Origin: an uncultured Pseudophaeobacter sp.
GTDB taxonomy: Bacteria > Pseudomonadota > Alphaproteobacteria > Rhodobacterales > Rhodobacteraceae
Reading direction: 5' to 3'
Assembly (NCBI GenBank): GCA_905479575.1
Contig: CAJQNB010000013.1
Coordinates: 1 to 62,224 of the forward strand
Length of the DNA: 62,224 nt
Made by a program: the position numbers and the translations under genes
The notes under the pieces: generated by a model
Database searches by the model: none
Told to the model about the DNA's origin: nothing
What the model saw: only the letters and a program-made list of their open reading frames with translations
Part shown: piece after piece, positions 43,817 to 52,848 of the stretch
Layout: each line of letters begins with the position of its first letter
Position numbering within the stretch: position 1 is the stretch's first letter

Positions 43817-46111
43817 ATGGAAAAATTTGGAAAGAGTCAGCCGGTCAAACGGGTCGAGGATGTGCGGTTTCTGACCGGGCATGGGAACTATATCGAAGAC
43901 TGCGCCCCGGCAGGCGCACTGCGGGCCTGGGTGCTGCGCAGTCCGGTTGCCCATGGGGTAATCTCGACCCTGGATCTGGCAGAGGCCCGCGCCGCCGATG
44001 GGGTGCATATGGTGTTGACCCTGGCTGACCTGCAGGCGGCGGGGCTGACCACCACCATGGATGCCACCGTGGTCAAAAACCGCGATGACAGCGATGGGGC
44101 CGCCCCTGAACGCCACATGTTGGCCAATGGCCGGGTCCGTTTTGTCGGGGAACCCATTGCGGTGGTGATTGCCGACACGCTGGATCAGGCGCGGGACGCG
44201 GGTGAGCTGATTGAGCTGGATATCGACGATCTGCCGGTCAAGTTGGACCTGCAGGCCGGTGGCGAGCCGTTGCACCCAGAAGCGCCAACCAACAGTGCCT
44301 TTGACTGGGGCATGGGAGACGAGGCGGCCACACAAGCGGCCTTTGAGGCTGCGGCCCATACCGTGGCGCTGCAGGTGGATGACAACCGCATTATCGTCAA
44401 CGCCATGGAGCCAAGGGGCTGTTTTGCCACCTGGGACGAGGGACGTTTGCATTTCACCTATGGGGGCCAGGGCGTCTGGGGGGCCAAAAGCCAGCTGGCG
44501 GCCAAGCTGCATCTGTCCGAGGAGGAAGTACATGTGGTGACGCCCGATGTGGGCGGTGGCTTTGGCATGAAGGCGATGACCTATCCGGTGTATTTTGTCG
44601 TCGCCCATGCCGCCAAGACGCTGGAAAAACCGGTGTTCTGGATGTCGGACCGCACCGAGGCGATGCTCAGCGACAACGGTGGCCGCGATCTCACCTCGCT
44701 GGCGGAACTGGCCTTTGACGCGGATCTGAAAATCACCGCTTACCGGGTGCAGACCCGCTGTAACCTTGGGGCCTATAATTCGCAGTTTGGTCAGCCGATC
44801 CAGACCCAGCTCTTCAGCCGGGTCCTGGCCGGGGTCTATGATATCAAAACCGCCTGGCTGCAGGTGGAAGGTATCTATACCAATACCACCCAGGTGGATG
44901 CCTATCGCGGCGCTGGGCGCCCCGAGGCGATTTATGTGCTGGAACGGGTGATGGACCGCGCCGCACGGGAGCTCGGGGTTGACCCGCTTGAGCTGCACCG
45001 TCGCAACTTTATTGCCCCGGGAAATTTCCCCTATGCCACGGTCACCGGCGAAAGCTATGATGTTGGCGATTTTTCTATGGTCCTGTCACGCGCCGAAGAA
45101 GAGGCCGATATTGCAGGGTTTGCGGCCCGTCGTGCCGCTGATGCAGAGGTCGGCAAACTGCGTGGTCTTGGTCTGTGTTACTATATCGAAAGCATTTTGG
45201 GCGACCCTTCAGAAGGCGCAGAAGTCGAATTTCTGGAGGATGGCCGGGTGAATATCTATGTTGGCACGCAGAGCAACGGGCAGGGGCATGAAACTGTCTA
45301 TGCCCAGTTCCTCGCGGATCAGACTGGTATTCCGGCCGAGATGATCTCGACCATTCAGGGCGACAGTGACCGCATCGCCAAGGGCGGTGGCACCGGCGGG
45401 TCGCGTTCGGTGACCACCCAGGCCAATGCCACCTTGGCGACCGTGGATGTGATGGTTGCCGCCTTTAGCCCCTTCCTGGCAGAGGAAATGGGGGTTGAGG
45501 AAGAGGCGGTCAATTTTGACGGCGAGACGTTCCGGGCACCGGGGTCAAACCTGACGCCTTCGATGTTGGAAGTGGCAGAGATGGCCCGCGCGAAAGGCCG
45601 CATTGATTTGCTGCGTCACGCGGCGCGGGCGCAATTGCCGGGGCGCTCGTTTCCAAACGGGGCCCATCTCGCGGAAGTTGTGATCGACCCGGAGACCGGC
45701 ACCTGCCATGTGGATCGTTATACCGTCGTTGATGATTTTGGTAACCTTATCAATCCTATGCTTGCCGAAGGTCAGGTGCATGGCGGTGTTGTGCAGGGGC
45801 TGGGCCAGGCGATGATGGAGCATGTGGTCTATGATGATGAGGGGCAGCTGCTCACGGCAACGTTTATGGACTACGCCTTGCCGCGCGCCGGTGACGTTCC
45901 CATGATTGGGTTTACCTCTGAGCCGGTGCCTTCGACCCAAAACCCGATGGGGATGAAGGGCTGCGGCGAGGCCGGGACAGTTGGCGCCCTGGCGGCATTG
46001 GCCAATGCGGTCCAAGATGCCACCTGGGACAAGGGCTTGCGGCAAGTGGACATGCCGTTCACACCGCTGAAACTATGGGAAGCACTACGGAATGGGACTG
46101 AAGCAGCTTAG
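43817..46111 (+). CDS. Xanthine dehydrogenase-family molybdopterin subunit, form-II CoxL-like
   Basis: A 764-residue molybdenum-binding subunit. FTTGHGNYIED-like FLTGHGNYIEDC opens it; GGGFGMK and the diagnostic DAYRGAGRPEAIY motif mark form II, whereas true CO dehydrogenase (form I) has AYRCSFR. The C-terminal MGMKGCGEAGTVG holds the catalytic Glu region. The small FeS (CoxS) and FAD (CoxM) partners are not in the window, so the holoenzyme composition and substrate are unknown. It overlaps the next gene by 20 bases. Confidence 0.88.
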   Translation: MEKFGKSQPVKRVEDVRFLTGHGNYIEDCAPAGALRAWVLRSPVAHGVISTLDLAEARAADGVHMVLTLADLQAAGLTTTMDATVVKNRDDSDGAAPERHMLANGRVRFVGEPIAVVIADTLDQARDAGELIELDIDDLPVKLDLQAGGEPLHPEAPTNSAFDWGMGDEAATQAAFEAAAHTVALQVDDNRIIVNAMEPRGCFATWDEGRLHFTYGGQGVWGAKSQLAAKLHLSEEEVHVVTPDVGGGFGMKAMTYPVYFVVAHAAKTLEKPVFWMSDRTEAMLSDNGGRDLTSLAELAFDADLKITAYRVQTRCNLGAYNSQFGQPIQTQLFSRVLAGVYDIKTAWLQVEGIYTNTTQVDAYRGAGRPEAIYVLERVMDRAARELGVDPLELHRRNFIAPGNFPYATVTGESYDVGDFSMVLSRAEEEADIAGFAARRAADAEVGKLRGLGLCYYIESILGDPSEGAEVEFLEDGRVNIYVGTQSNGQGHETVYAQFLADQTGIPAEMISTIQGDSDRIAKGGGTGGSRSVTTQANATLATVDVMVAAFSPFLAEEMGVEEEAVNFDGETFRAPGSNLTPSMLEVAEMARAKGRIDLLRHAARAQLPGRSFPNGAHLAEVVIDPETGTCHVDRYTVVDDFGNLINPMLAEGQVHGGVVQGLGQAMMEHVVYDDEGQLLTATFMDYALPRAGDVPMIGFTSEPVPSTQNPMGMKGCGEAGTVGALAALANAVQDATWDKGLRQVDMPFTPLKLWEALRNGTEAA

Positions 46112-47186
46112 AAATCGCTTTCTCGGATGGCTCGGGCGCCCCTTGCGCTCGGAACATTCCGGTGAGGCCAAGCTGCGGGGGCCGCAGGCCCATGTGATCA
46201 TTCTAGATGGCACCATGTCGACGCTGGAACCGGGGCATGAGACACATGCCGGCAGGCTCTATCAGATGTGCCGTGAAATGGGGGCTGAGGTTTCGGTCTT
46301 TTATGAAGCCGGGGTGCAGTGGACCGGTTGGGCCAGTGCACCGGATGTGATGATGGGGCGCGGTATCAACCGGCAGATCCGCCGTGCCTATGGCTATCTT
46401 GCCTCGCGCTATCGCCCTGGCGACCGCATCTACCTGTTGGGCTATTCCCGTGGCGCCTATGCGGTGCGCTCGTTAGCGGGGGTGATCGGCGAGGTCGGCC
46501 TGTTGAAGGCGGAACATGCCACCGTGCGCAATATTCGCACCGCCTACCGCCATTACCAGCAGGCCGGATCGCCAGAGGTGGCGCAGGCCTTTCGCCGGGC
46601 GCATTGTCACAGCGAGACCAAAATAGAGATGATCGGCGTCTGGGACACGGTCAAGGCCCTGGGGCTGCGGCTGCCCCTGCTGTGGCGCTGGGCTGAAAGC
46701 CGCCATGCCTTTCACAACCATGAACTGGGTCCGCATGTAAAGCATGGCTACCATGCCCTAGCGCTGGACGAGACCCGCGATGTGTTCAAACCGGTGCTTT
46801 GGACCTGCCCGGAGGGCTGGAATGGTCGTATCGAACAGGTCTGGTTTCACGGGGCGCATGGCGATATTGGCGGCCAGCTTGCTGGCTTTGAGGAGGCGCG
46901 CCCCCTGTCCAATTTGCCGTTGGTCTGGATGTTGGAAAAGGCGGAGGACTGTGGCCTCGCCCTGCCGCAAGACTGGCGTATGCGTTTTCCGGTCGATCCC
47001 AAAGCGCCCTCGATCGGCACCTGGAGGGGCTGGGGCAAGATCTTTTTGCTGCGCAGCAGACGGCAGGTGGGATTGGACCCCAGTGAGCGGTTGCACAGCA
47101 GCGTTCAGGGCCGGGTGATGCAGCAGAAATCTGCGGGCTGGTTTGCCGGGCTGACAGGCAATGCGCCTTCAGCGCCGCGCCAATAG
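46092..47186 (+). CDS. DUF2235 alpha/beta-hydrolase-like protein
   Basis: A 364-residue protein with the DUF2235 fold. VIILDGTMSTLEPG starts the domain, GYSRGAYAVRSLAG contains the nucleophile Ser, and WFHGAHGDIGGQL the acid/base region. Relatives include type VI phospholipase effectors (Tle1), but this version lacks T6SS context and is more likely a cytoplasmic hydrolase of unknown substrate. Its start lies 20 bases inside the CoxL-like gene, so the two are cotranscribed. Confidence 0.85.
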   Translation: MGLKQLRNRFLGWLGRPLRSEHSGEAKLRGPQAHVIILDGTMSTLEPGHETHAGRLYQMCREMGAEVSVFYEAGVQWTGWASAPDVMMGRGINRQIRRAYGYLASRYRPGDRIYLLGYSRGAYAVRSLAGVIGEVGLLKAEHATVRNIRTAYRHYQQAGSPEVAQAFRRAHCHSETKIEMIGVWDTVKALGLRLPLLWRWAESRHAFHNHELGPHVKHGYHALALDETRDVFKPVLWTCPEGWNGRIEQVWFHGAHGDIGGQLAGFEEARPLSNLPLVWMLEKAEDCGLALPQDWRMRFPVDPKAPSIGTWRGWGKIFLLRSRRQVGLDPSERLHSSVQGRVMQQKSAGWFAGLTGNAPSAPRQ

Positions 47187-47260
47187 CCAGGGTCTTTGGC
47201 CTCCGCAGTTAAAGTCCCTGGTGGCTATTGTGGTAGAGTGGCAACTACAGCGCCAAGCGC

Positions 47261-47752
47261 TCAGGCTTTGCTGCCAAAGACATTCATCACGATACAGGTG
47301 GTTGACCCCGTGGCGTAGAGCTTGCCATCCTTGACGCCGCGGATCTCGCCATGGGCCACCCCGGTGGAGCGCCCAACATGATCAATCACCCCGACGCAAT
47401 CCACAGTGGTGCCCAGGGGAATGGATTTTAGGATATTGATCTTATATTCCAAGGTTGTATAGGCGGAGCCTTTGGGGACGGCCGTCATCACAGCGCAGGC
47501 CATGGCACTGTCGAGCAGCGTTCCGTACCAGCCACCATGCACCGTCCCCATTGGATTGGTGACTTCGAATTCCGGGGTGCCACGAAACACCGCGCGCCCC
47601 TCTGAGACTTCGTGCAGGGTATAACCCAGTTGTGCCCCGATTGGGGGGCCGGGCAGGCGCCCTTCCAGTATGCCCTGCATGAACTCAAGCCCGGAAAACT
47701 GAACAACCTGATCCATCGGCAACAGATCGGCTGGGGATTTTGCAACTGCCAT
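47261..47752 (-). CDS. PaaI-type hotdog thioesterase
   Basis: A 163-residue hotdog protein. NPMGTVHGGWYGTLLDSAMACAV is the PaaI-type active-site region with the conserved HGG, followed by YTTLEYKINILKSIP. It hydrolyses acyl- or aryl-CoA thioesters; the specific substrate is unknown. The start at MAVAKSPADL is supported by an AAAGGG site 15 bases upstream; an upstream in-frame start adds 12 residues. Confidence 0.88.
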   Translation of the reverse strand: MAVAKSPADLLPMDQVVQFSGLEFMQGILEGRLPGPPIGAQLGYTLHEVSEGRAVFRGTPEFEVTNPMGTVHGGWYGTLLDSAMACAVMTAVPKGSAYTTLEYKINILKSIPLGTTVDCVGVIDHVGRSTGVAHGEIRGVKDGKLYATGSTTCIVMNVFGSKA

Positions 47753-47866
47753 GTCAGGGCCCTTTTTGTGCGAATTCCAAAGACGCACCCAAGGCGCCTC
47801 TTGAGTGAGGTGCCTTTAGTGCGTTCCTTTTTGGAATTACCTTAAAGGCCGGACCTGCAACAAGCT

Positions 47867-48736
47867 TTACGCTACGTTCTCCAAAGAGATGTTCGGCGTT
47901 AGGCCAAGCGCAAAGCAGACATCGCGGGTCAGTTCCGGACGGTTGAGCGTATAGAAATGCAGCTTCTTCACGCCCTCATCCAGCAGATCAGAGCACAGTT
48001 CGCTGCAAATGGCGGTGGCCAGCAGGTCTTCGCGGTCATCGCGGGCGGCCTTTGCAAAGGCGTCATCCACCCAGGCGGGGATCACGGTGCCGCAGCGTTT
48101 GGCAAAGTTACGCGCACCTTTCCAGTTTTCAATTGGCAGAATGCCGGGAACCAGCTTGTCGCCGTCAATGCCCGCCTTGGCGCAGGCATCGCGGAAGCGC
48201 AGGAAGGTCTCGGGCTCAAAGAAGAACTGAGTGAGCGCCTCATCGGCGCCGGCGTCCAGCTTGCGCTTGAGCCAATCAACATCCGCCTGCGCATTGGCTG
48301 CCTCGGGGTGGGGATCTGGGTAGGCACCGACGCGTAGGGTAAATTTGCCGGTTGCCGCCAGGGCTTCGATCAGTTCAACCGAATTGGCAAAACCATCGGG
48401 ATGGGGCACAAACTGGCTGCTGCCCTTAGGAGGGTCGCCGCGCAGGGCGACAATTTCACTGACACCAGCGTCGGCAAAGGTCTCGGCGATCTCCAGTGTT
48501 TCGGCCCGGCTGGCATCGACGCAGGTCAGATGCGCCGCCACGTTGAGCCCAGAGCTGCTATGGAGGGTTTTTACCGCATCCCGTGTCAGATCCCGTGTGG
48601 TGCCGCCGGCGCCGTAGGTGACGGATACAAAACGCGGATCAAGTGGAGCCAGGGTCTGCACGGTGTCCCATAGACGAAATGAGGCCTCCAGCGACTGCGG
48701 CGGGAAAAACTCAAATGAAATCTCAGGGCTGGTCAT
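47867..48736 (-). CDS. metF: Methylenetetrahydrofolate reductase
   Basis: A 289-residue FAD TIM-barrel enzyme that makes 5-methyl-THF for methionine synthesis. ISFEFFPPQ, FVSVTYGAGGT, HLTCVDASR, ALRGDPP, RVGAYPDPHPEA and TQFFFE are its conserved segments. The start at MTSPEISFEFF is the family N-terminus. It is divergent from metR, with a MetR box between them. Confidence 0.94.
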   Translation of the reverse strand: MTSPEISFEFFPPQSLEASFRLWDTVQTLAPLDPRFVSVTYGAGGTTRDLTRDAVKTLHSSSGLNVAAHLTCVDASRAETLEIAETFADAGVSEIVALRGDPPKGSSQFVPHPDGFANSVELIEALAATGKFTLRVGAYPDPHPEAANAQADVDWLKRKLDAGADEALTQFFFEPETFLRFRDACAKAGIDGDKLVPGILPIENWKGARNFAKRCGTVIPAWVDDAFAKAARDDREDLLATAICSELCSDLLDEGVKKLHFYTLNRPELTRDVCFALGLTPNISLENVA

Positions 48737-48783
48737 GACTTTGCTCTCCGTTTGATTTCGCTCTTGTTGCATGTGCAGCATTG

Positions 48784-48796
48784 TGAAACAATTTCA
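48784..48796. promoter_or_regulatory. MetR box between metF and metR
   Basis: TGAA-ACAAT-TTCA matches the established MetR consensus TGAA-N5-TTCA exactly. It lies 48 bases before the metF start and 36 bases before the metR start, the classic arrangement for activation of metF and autoregulation. Confidence 0.85.
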
Positions 48797-48831
48797 TAAT
48801 TCTCAAGAACAACATGAGCTGAGCTATAGTT

Positions 48832-49737
48832 ATGCATATCGAGTTTCGCCACCTGCGCACCATCAAGGCCATTCACGAGGCCGGAGGTCTGGCGCGGGCT
48901 GCTGATCAGCTCAACATTACCCAAAGCGCTTTGAGCCATCAAATCAAGGGTTTGGAGGATCAAGCCGGGGTAGAGCTGTTTCTGCGCCGCTCCAAGCCGA
49001 TGAAGCTGTCGGCGGCGGGGCTGCGGTTGCTGCGCCTGGCGGAACAGGTGTTGCCCCAGGTCGAAGCAACCCAGGCGGAGTTTTCCTCATTGCGCGATGG
49101 CCATGCGGGACGGATGCATATCGCCATTGAATGCCACGCTTGTTTTGAGTGGCTGTTCCCGGTGCTTGAGGCCTTTCGCAAAAGCTGGTCCGATGTGGAT
49201 GTGGACATTCGTCCGGGCCTCGCTTTTGACGCTTTGCCCGCGCTGCAAAAGGAGGAGGTGGATCTGGTGGTCTCGTCGGATCCTGAGGACATTCCCGGCG
49301 TCGATTTTATCGAACTTTTTGACTACAAGGCGGTTTTTGTCGCTTCGGCACAGCACCCGCTGGCCCAGAAAACCTATGTTGAGGCAGAGGATTTTATCGG
49401 CCAAACGCTGATCACCTATCCGGTCGAGAAGTCGCGCCTGGATGTGTTCAGCCAGTTGCTGACCCCGGCGCGGGTTGAACCGGAAAGCATTCGCCAGGTA
49501 GAGCTGACGGCAGTCATCCTGCTGTTGGTGGCCTCGAACCGGGGTATCACGGTGCTGCCGGACTGGGTGGTGCGCGAGGTGAAATACTCGTCTGATTATG
49601 TCACCCGGCCGCTGACTAAATCCGGCATCACCCGCCGCCTTTATGCGGCGATCCGCAGTGACGACCGGCAAAAGCCCTATATGCAGGAGCTGATCCGCCT
49701 GGCCAAGGTCGAGGCGCGCAAACTGCAGCAGCAGTAG
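48832..49737 (+). CDS. metR: LysR-family methionine regulator MetR
   Basis: A 301-residue LTTR. The N-terminal HTH FRHLRTIKAIHEAGGLARAA..NITQSALSHQIKGLED is typical of MetR. The effector domain contains RMHIAIECHACFEWLFPVL, and CH..CFEWL is a MetR-specific signature for homocysteine response. ATG 48832 gives the standard start. Divergence from metF and the MetR box support the name. Confidence 0.93.
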   Translation: MHIEFRHLRTIKAIHEAGGLARAADQLNITQSALSHQIKGLEDQAGVELFLRRSKPMKLSAAGLRLLRLAEQVLPQVEATQAEFSSLRDGHAGRMHIAIECHACFEWLFPVLEAFRKSWSDVDVDIRPGLAFDALPALQKEEVDLVVSSDPEDIPGVDFIELFDYKAVFVASAQHPLAQKTYVEAEDFIGQTLITYPVEKSRLDVFSQLLTPARVEPESIRQVELTAVILLLVASNRGITVLPDWVVREVKYSSDYVTRPLTKSGITRRLYAAIRSDDRQKPYMQELIRLAKVEARKLQQQ

Positions 49738-49769
49738 GCAACGGGTCGGCAGTGTGAGGAAATGTAGAC

Positions 49770-50132
49770 ATGCACAGGTTCGATCTGAATGCGAAATTTA
49801 GCGCAATAGGAAGTGAAACTTCAGAAACGAGGATCGGCGAGATCTACCAGGTTCGGGGCAGCCGGGGCGGGTCTGGTTCTGGTTCTGTTTCTACCCCGAT
49901 TGCCAAGTATTTTGTATGGCGGCCAGAATACATCGAAGGCGCGGCGCCCCATTGGCGTATCGACTGCTATTTCAAGAAACACAAGCTGGCAGGGGATCCC
50001 AAAACACTGTCGCGGTTGCTTTCCAACAATATGCAAAATGCAGGGCTCTGCGATACGCCAATTTGGGTATCGTGGCATAGAAGTGATGAAATCAGTGGTG
50101 AAAGCATCGGCACTTTGTTTACCGACGACTAA
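49770..50132 (+). CDS. Hypothetical protein, 120 aa
   Basis: A soluble protein I do not recognise. The middle carries a low-complexity Gly/Ser stretch (RGSRGGSGSGSVSTP) and the C-terminal half is rich in aromatic and charged residues (YFVWRPEYIEG, DCYFKKHKL). No signal peptide or membrane helix. It lies 32 bases after metR and before a strong terminator, so it could be the second gene of that unit. Base composition is lower in GC than its neighbours. It is flagged as possible rather than certain. Confidence 0.55.
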   Translation: MHRFDLNAKFSAIGSETSETRIGEIYQVRGSRGGSGSGSVSTPIAKYFVWRPEYIEGAAPHWRIDCYFKKHKLAGDPKTLSRLLSNNMQNAGLCDTPIWVSWHRSDEISGESIGTLFTDD

Positions 50133-50168
50133 CTGACACATCAGTTTTTAGTGTGGTCTACTAACTAA

Positions 50169-50205
50169 AAAGGGCCCCAGATCCGCTGATCCTCTGAGGC
50201 CCTTT
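50169..50205. terminator. Bidirectional terminator
   Basis: AAAGGGCC and GGCCCTTT form an eight-pair stem, with a small inner CAGA/TCTG stem, in the gap between the convergent hypothetical and MDR genes. Confidence 0.75.
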
Positions 50206-50228
50206 ACTTTCATCATCGCGGCTATCTA

Positions 50229-51269
50229 TTACACCAGCTTGACGATCTGCTTGCCGGTATTGCCACCCTTGAGCATCGCCATAAAGGCGGTTGGGGCGTT
50301 TTCCAGACCTTCGGCGATGTCTTCCACAAAGCGGAGCTCGCCTTTGGCCACCATTGGGCCAACTTCCTTGAGGAACTCCGGGTAGCGGTCAAAATGGTTG
50401 GAGATGATAAAGCCGTTTACCGACAGGAACTTCACCAGCACATTGCGCCAGATGTTGGGGCCGGTGAGGGCCGCATCGCTGGCGCCTTCGCCCAGACCGC
50501 CGGCGTTGTACCAGGCGATCATGCCGCAGATTGGAATGCGGCCATGGGGGTTCATCATCGGCAGTACCGCCTCCAAAACCTTGCCGCCAACGTTTTCAAA
50601 ATAGATGTCGATACCTTTGGGGCAGGCCTCTTTCAGATCCTTGCGCAGGGCGCGGGCATCCGCATAGGCGCGGTGATCCAGGCAGGCGTCAAAGCCAAAG
50701 GTTTCGACCGCCATTTTGCACTTTTCCGCGCCTCCAGCGATGCCGACAACACGCAGCCCTGCCTTTTTGGCCAGTTGCCCCACCATGGATCCAACCGGGC
50801 CAGTTGCCGCCGCCACAACAAGGGTTTCCCCCGCCTGGGGGCGGCCGTAAGCGGATAAGCCATGCCATCCGGTAAACCCGGGCATGCCCAAAACGCCAAG
50901 CGCAGCAGTGATCGGCCCCTGACTTGGATCCAGCTTGCGCAGCTCACGCGCGGGCAGGCAGCCATGGCTGGCCCAGCCAAACATACCAAAGGCAAAATCG
51001 CCAACCTGAAAATGGGGGCTGTTTGATGCGATGACCTCGCCAACGGCGCCGGCTTCCATGCGGCCGCCGATTGGCACTGGGGCGGCGTAGGATTTGGCGT
51101 CATCCATACGTCCCCGCATATAGGGGTCCAGTGACATATAGTGAACTTTTACAACTACTTCCCCGTCACCCGGAGTGGGCAGGGGGCTTGTTTCCAGTCG
51201 AAAATTTTCAGGCGTTGGTTCCGCCTCGGGGCGGCTTGCCAAAACGATTTCTTGCATTTCTGTGCTCAT
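50229..51269 (-). CDS. NADP-dependent MDR oxidoreductase (CurA-like)
   Basis: A 346-residue medium-chain dehydrogenase/reductase without the zinc ligands of alcohol dehydrogenases. YMSLDPYMRGRMDD, GGRMEAGAVGEV, the AATGPVGSMVGQLAKKAG Rossmann motif and VKFLSVNGFIIS are characteristic of the NADP-dependent alkenal/one reductase group that includes E. coli CurA. The start at MSTEMQEIVL follows a GAGAGAG site. Substrate is inferred to be an alkenal or related enone. Confidence 0.9.
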   Translation of the reverse strand: MSTEMQEIVLASRPEAEPTPENFRLETSPLPTPGDGEVVVKVHYMSLDPYMRGRMDDAKSYAAPVPIGGRMEAGAVGEVIASNSPHFQVGDFAFGMFGWASHGCLPARELRKLDPSQGPITAALGVLGMPGFTGWHGLSAYGRPQAGETLVVAAATGPVGSMVGQLAKKAGLRVVGIAGGAEKCKMAVETFGFDACLDHRAYADARALRKDLKEACPKGIDIYFENVGGKVLEAVLPMMNPHGRIPICGMIAWYNAGGLGEGASDAALTGPNIWRNVLVKFLSVNGFIISNHFDRYPEFLKEVGPMVAKGELRFVEDIAEGLENAPTAFMAMLKGGNTGKQIVKLV

Positions 51270-51507
51270 CTCTCTCTCCCTGTTGTGGCCCATCGCTCAG
51301 CGTGGTCTGCGGTGGGTTTTACTGAACTGTGTCGTTCAGTTTGGCCTTTGACAACCGTTGCACAGATATGACCCTGCGGAAAACCCAGCGGCCCGAAGGG
51401 GGAGGGGTATTTACCTGATGCTGCATTCACCCTTGGCAAATGCGACACTGGGGCGTATAGGCACGCATTGACCGACATCTCCCCGCATTCAACAGGATCC
51501 AGCAAAC

Positions 51508-52293
51508 ATGATTGGCAGCGCAAACCTTAATGTGATGATCAAAGCCGCCCGCAAGGCTGGCCGTTCCCTGGTGAAGGATTTCCAGGAAGTGGAAAACCTG
51601 CAGGTCTCGCGCAAGGGCGCTGGCGACTTTGTCTCCAAGGCCGATATCGCCGCCGAGAAGATCCTGAAGGATGAGCTGATGGGCGCCCGCCCGACCTATG
51701 GTTGGCTGGCCGAAGAAGGTGGCGAAACCCCCGGCGAGGATCCAACCCGTCGCTGGATTGTGGATCCGCTGGATGGCACCACCAACTTTCTGCATGGTCT
51801 GCCGCACTGGGCGATCTCCATCGCGCTGGAGCACAAGGGCAACATCGTTTCCGGGGTGATCTATGACCCCGCCAAGGATGAGATGTTCTTTGCCGAAAAA
51901 GGCACTGGCGCCTGGATGAACGAGACCCGCATCCGGGTTTCTGCCCGTCATCGCATGATTGAATCCATTTTTGCCACTGGCCTGCCTTTTGCGGGCCGGG
52001 CCGATCTGCCAGAAACCCTGAAGGATCTGGCGCGGCTTTTGCCTGCAACCGCTGGCGTGCGCCGCTTTGGTTCGGCAGCACTGGACATGGCCTATGTGGC
52101 CGCGGGCCGCTACGAGGGCTTTTGGGAGCGTCGCCTGCATTCCTGGGATCTGGCAGCGGGTATCATCATCGTGAAAGAGGCCGGCGGTCTGGCAGAATCC
52201 ATGGACCCAGAGGCAAGCATTGTTGAGAGCGGCGAAGTGATCTGCGCCAACGAGCCGATCTTTGAAAGTTTTGCCAAGGTGGTCCGGGGCTAA
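51508..52293 (+). CDS. suhB: Inositol monophosphatase family protein (SuhB-like)
   Basis: A 261-residue IMPase. SKADIAAEKIL, WLAEEGGE (metal site 1), WIVDPLDGTTNFLHGLPHWA (DPLDGT catalytic motif) and SWDLAAGIIIVKEAGG (WDLAAG motif) are complete. SuhB-type proteins dephosphorylate inositol-1-phosphate and related substrates and in E. coli also assist rRNA transcription. Single-gene unit ended by a hairpin. Confidence 0.92.
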   Translation: MIGSANLNVMIKAARKAGRSLVKDFQEVENLQVSRKGAGDFVSKADIAAEKILKDELMGARPTYGWLAEEGGETPGEDPTRRWIVDPLDGTTNFLHGLPHWAISIALEHKGNIVSGVIYDPAKDEMFFAEKGTGAWMNETRIRVSARHRMIESIFATGLPFAGRADLPETLKDLARLLPATAGVRRFGSAALDMAYVAAGRYEGFWERRLHSWDLAAGIIIVKEAGGLAESMDPEASIVESGEVICANEPIFESFAKVVRG

Positions 52294-52320
52294 CCCAGAT
52301 CTGAAGTCAGCGAGAACGAT

Positions 52321-52350
52321 AAAAACGCGGCCCCTTTGGTCGCGTTTTTT
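52321..52350 (+). terminator. Terminator after suhB
   Basis: AAAACGCGgCC and GGtCGCGTTTT form a stem followed by T residues, 28 bases after the suhB stop. Confidence 0.85.
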
Positions 52351-52449
52351 GTTGCGTGGCGTTGTGTGTGCCAGTCGCGGCATCCTCGTCAACGCCCTGT
52401 ACCTCCCCCCCCTGTATCTGCCTCATGGCGCAGATGCGGCCGCCGGTGC

Positions 52450-52848
52450 TCAGGCCTGCTGATCCGCAGGGTGGTTTACCCCGTCATTCCAGGGAATTTC
52501 GCCATGGCTCTGCGCATGGGTTCTGGGATTGGCCCCGTCGATGCAGCCCAGGTTGACCCCGCATTCATTCGGATCAGAGCGGCGTTGATGATGGGTGTAG
52601 ATGCCGCAGGTCTTGCAGAAGTAGTGCTTGGCCGTTCCGGTGCCCCAGGTGTAGAGGCTCAGGTTTTTGCCGCCGTTGTGCACCTTTAGCGTACTGGTCA
52701 GCGCCGTTACCGCAGCAGCGCCCCGACGGCGACAAAAGGAACAGTCACAACGGGCCGCAGAGCCCAGCCCCTGCGGGAATTCGGCGCTCAAAACGACTGC
52801 GCCACAATGGCAGCTTGCGGTGAGTGTAACCACTTGGCTCTCCTTCAT
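52450..52848 (-). CDS. GFA family protein (zinc-binding, Mss4-like fold)
   Basis: A 132-residue GFA protein with zinc ligands in SCHCGAV, ARCDCSFCRRRG and YFCKTCGIYTHHQ. The family is named for glutathione-dependent formaldehyde activation, but many members have unknown roles. Its start overlaps the stop of the rhomboid gene by four bases, so it is translationally coupled to it. Confidence 0.88.
   Translation of the reverse strand: MKESQVVTLTASCHCGAVVLSAEFPQGLGSAARCDCSFCRRRGAAAVTALTSTLKVHNGGKNLSLYTWGTGTAKHYFCKTCGIYTHHQRRSDPNECGVNLGCIDGANPRTHAQSHGEIPWNDGVNHPADQQA

Noticed and set aside
43772..44998. A 408-codon frame antisense to the CoxL-like gene
   Set aside because: Shadow frame; the plus-strand protein has complete molybdenum-hydroxylase motifs.
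43817..46111. Aerobic carbon monoxide dehydrogenase (form I CoxL)
   Set aside because: The active-site motif is AYRGAGR, not the AYRCSFR motif that defines true CO dehydrogenase.
48737..48831. SAM riboswitch upstream of metF
   Set aside because: The gap is too short for the conserved riboswitch core, and a MetR box explains regulation.
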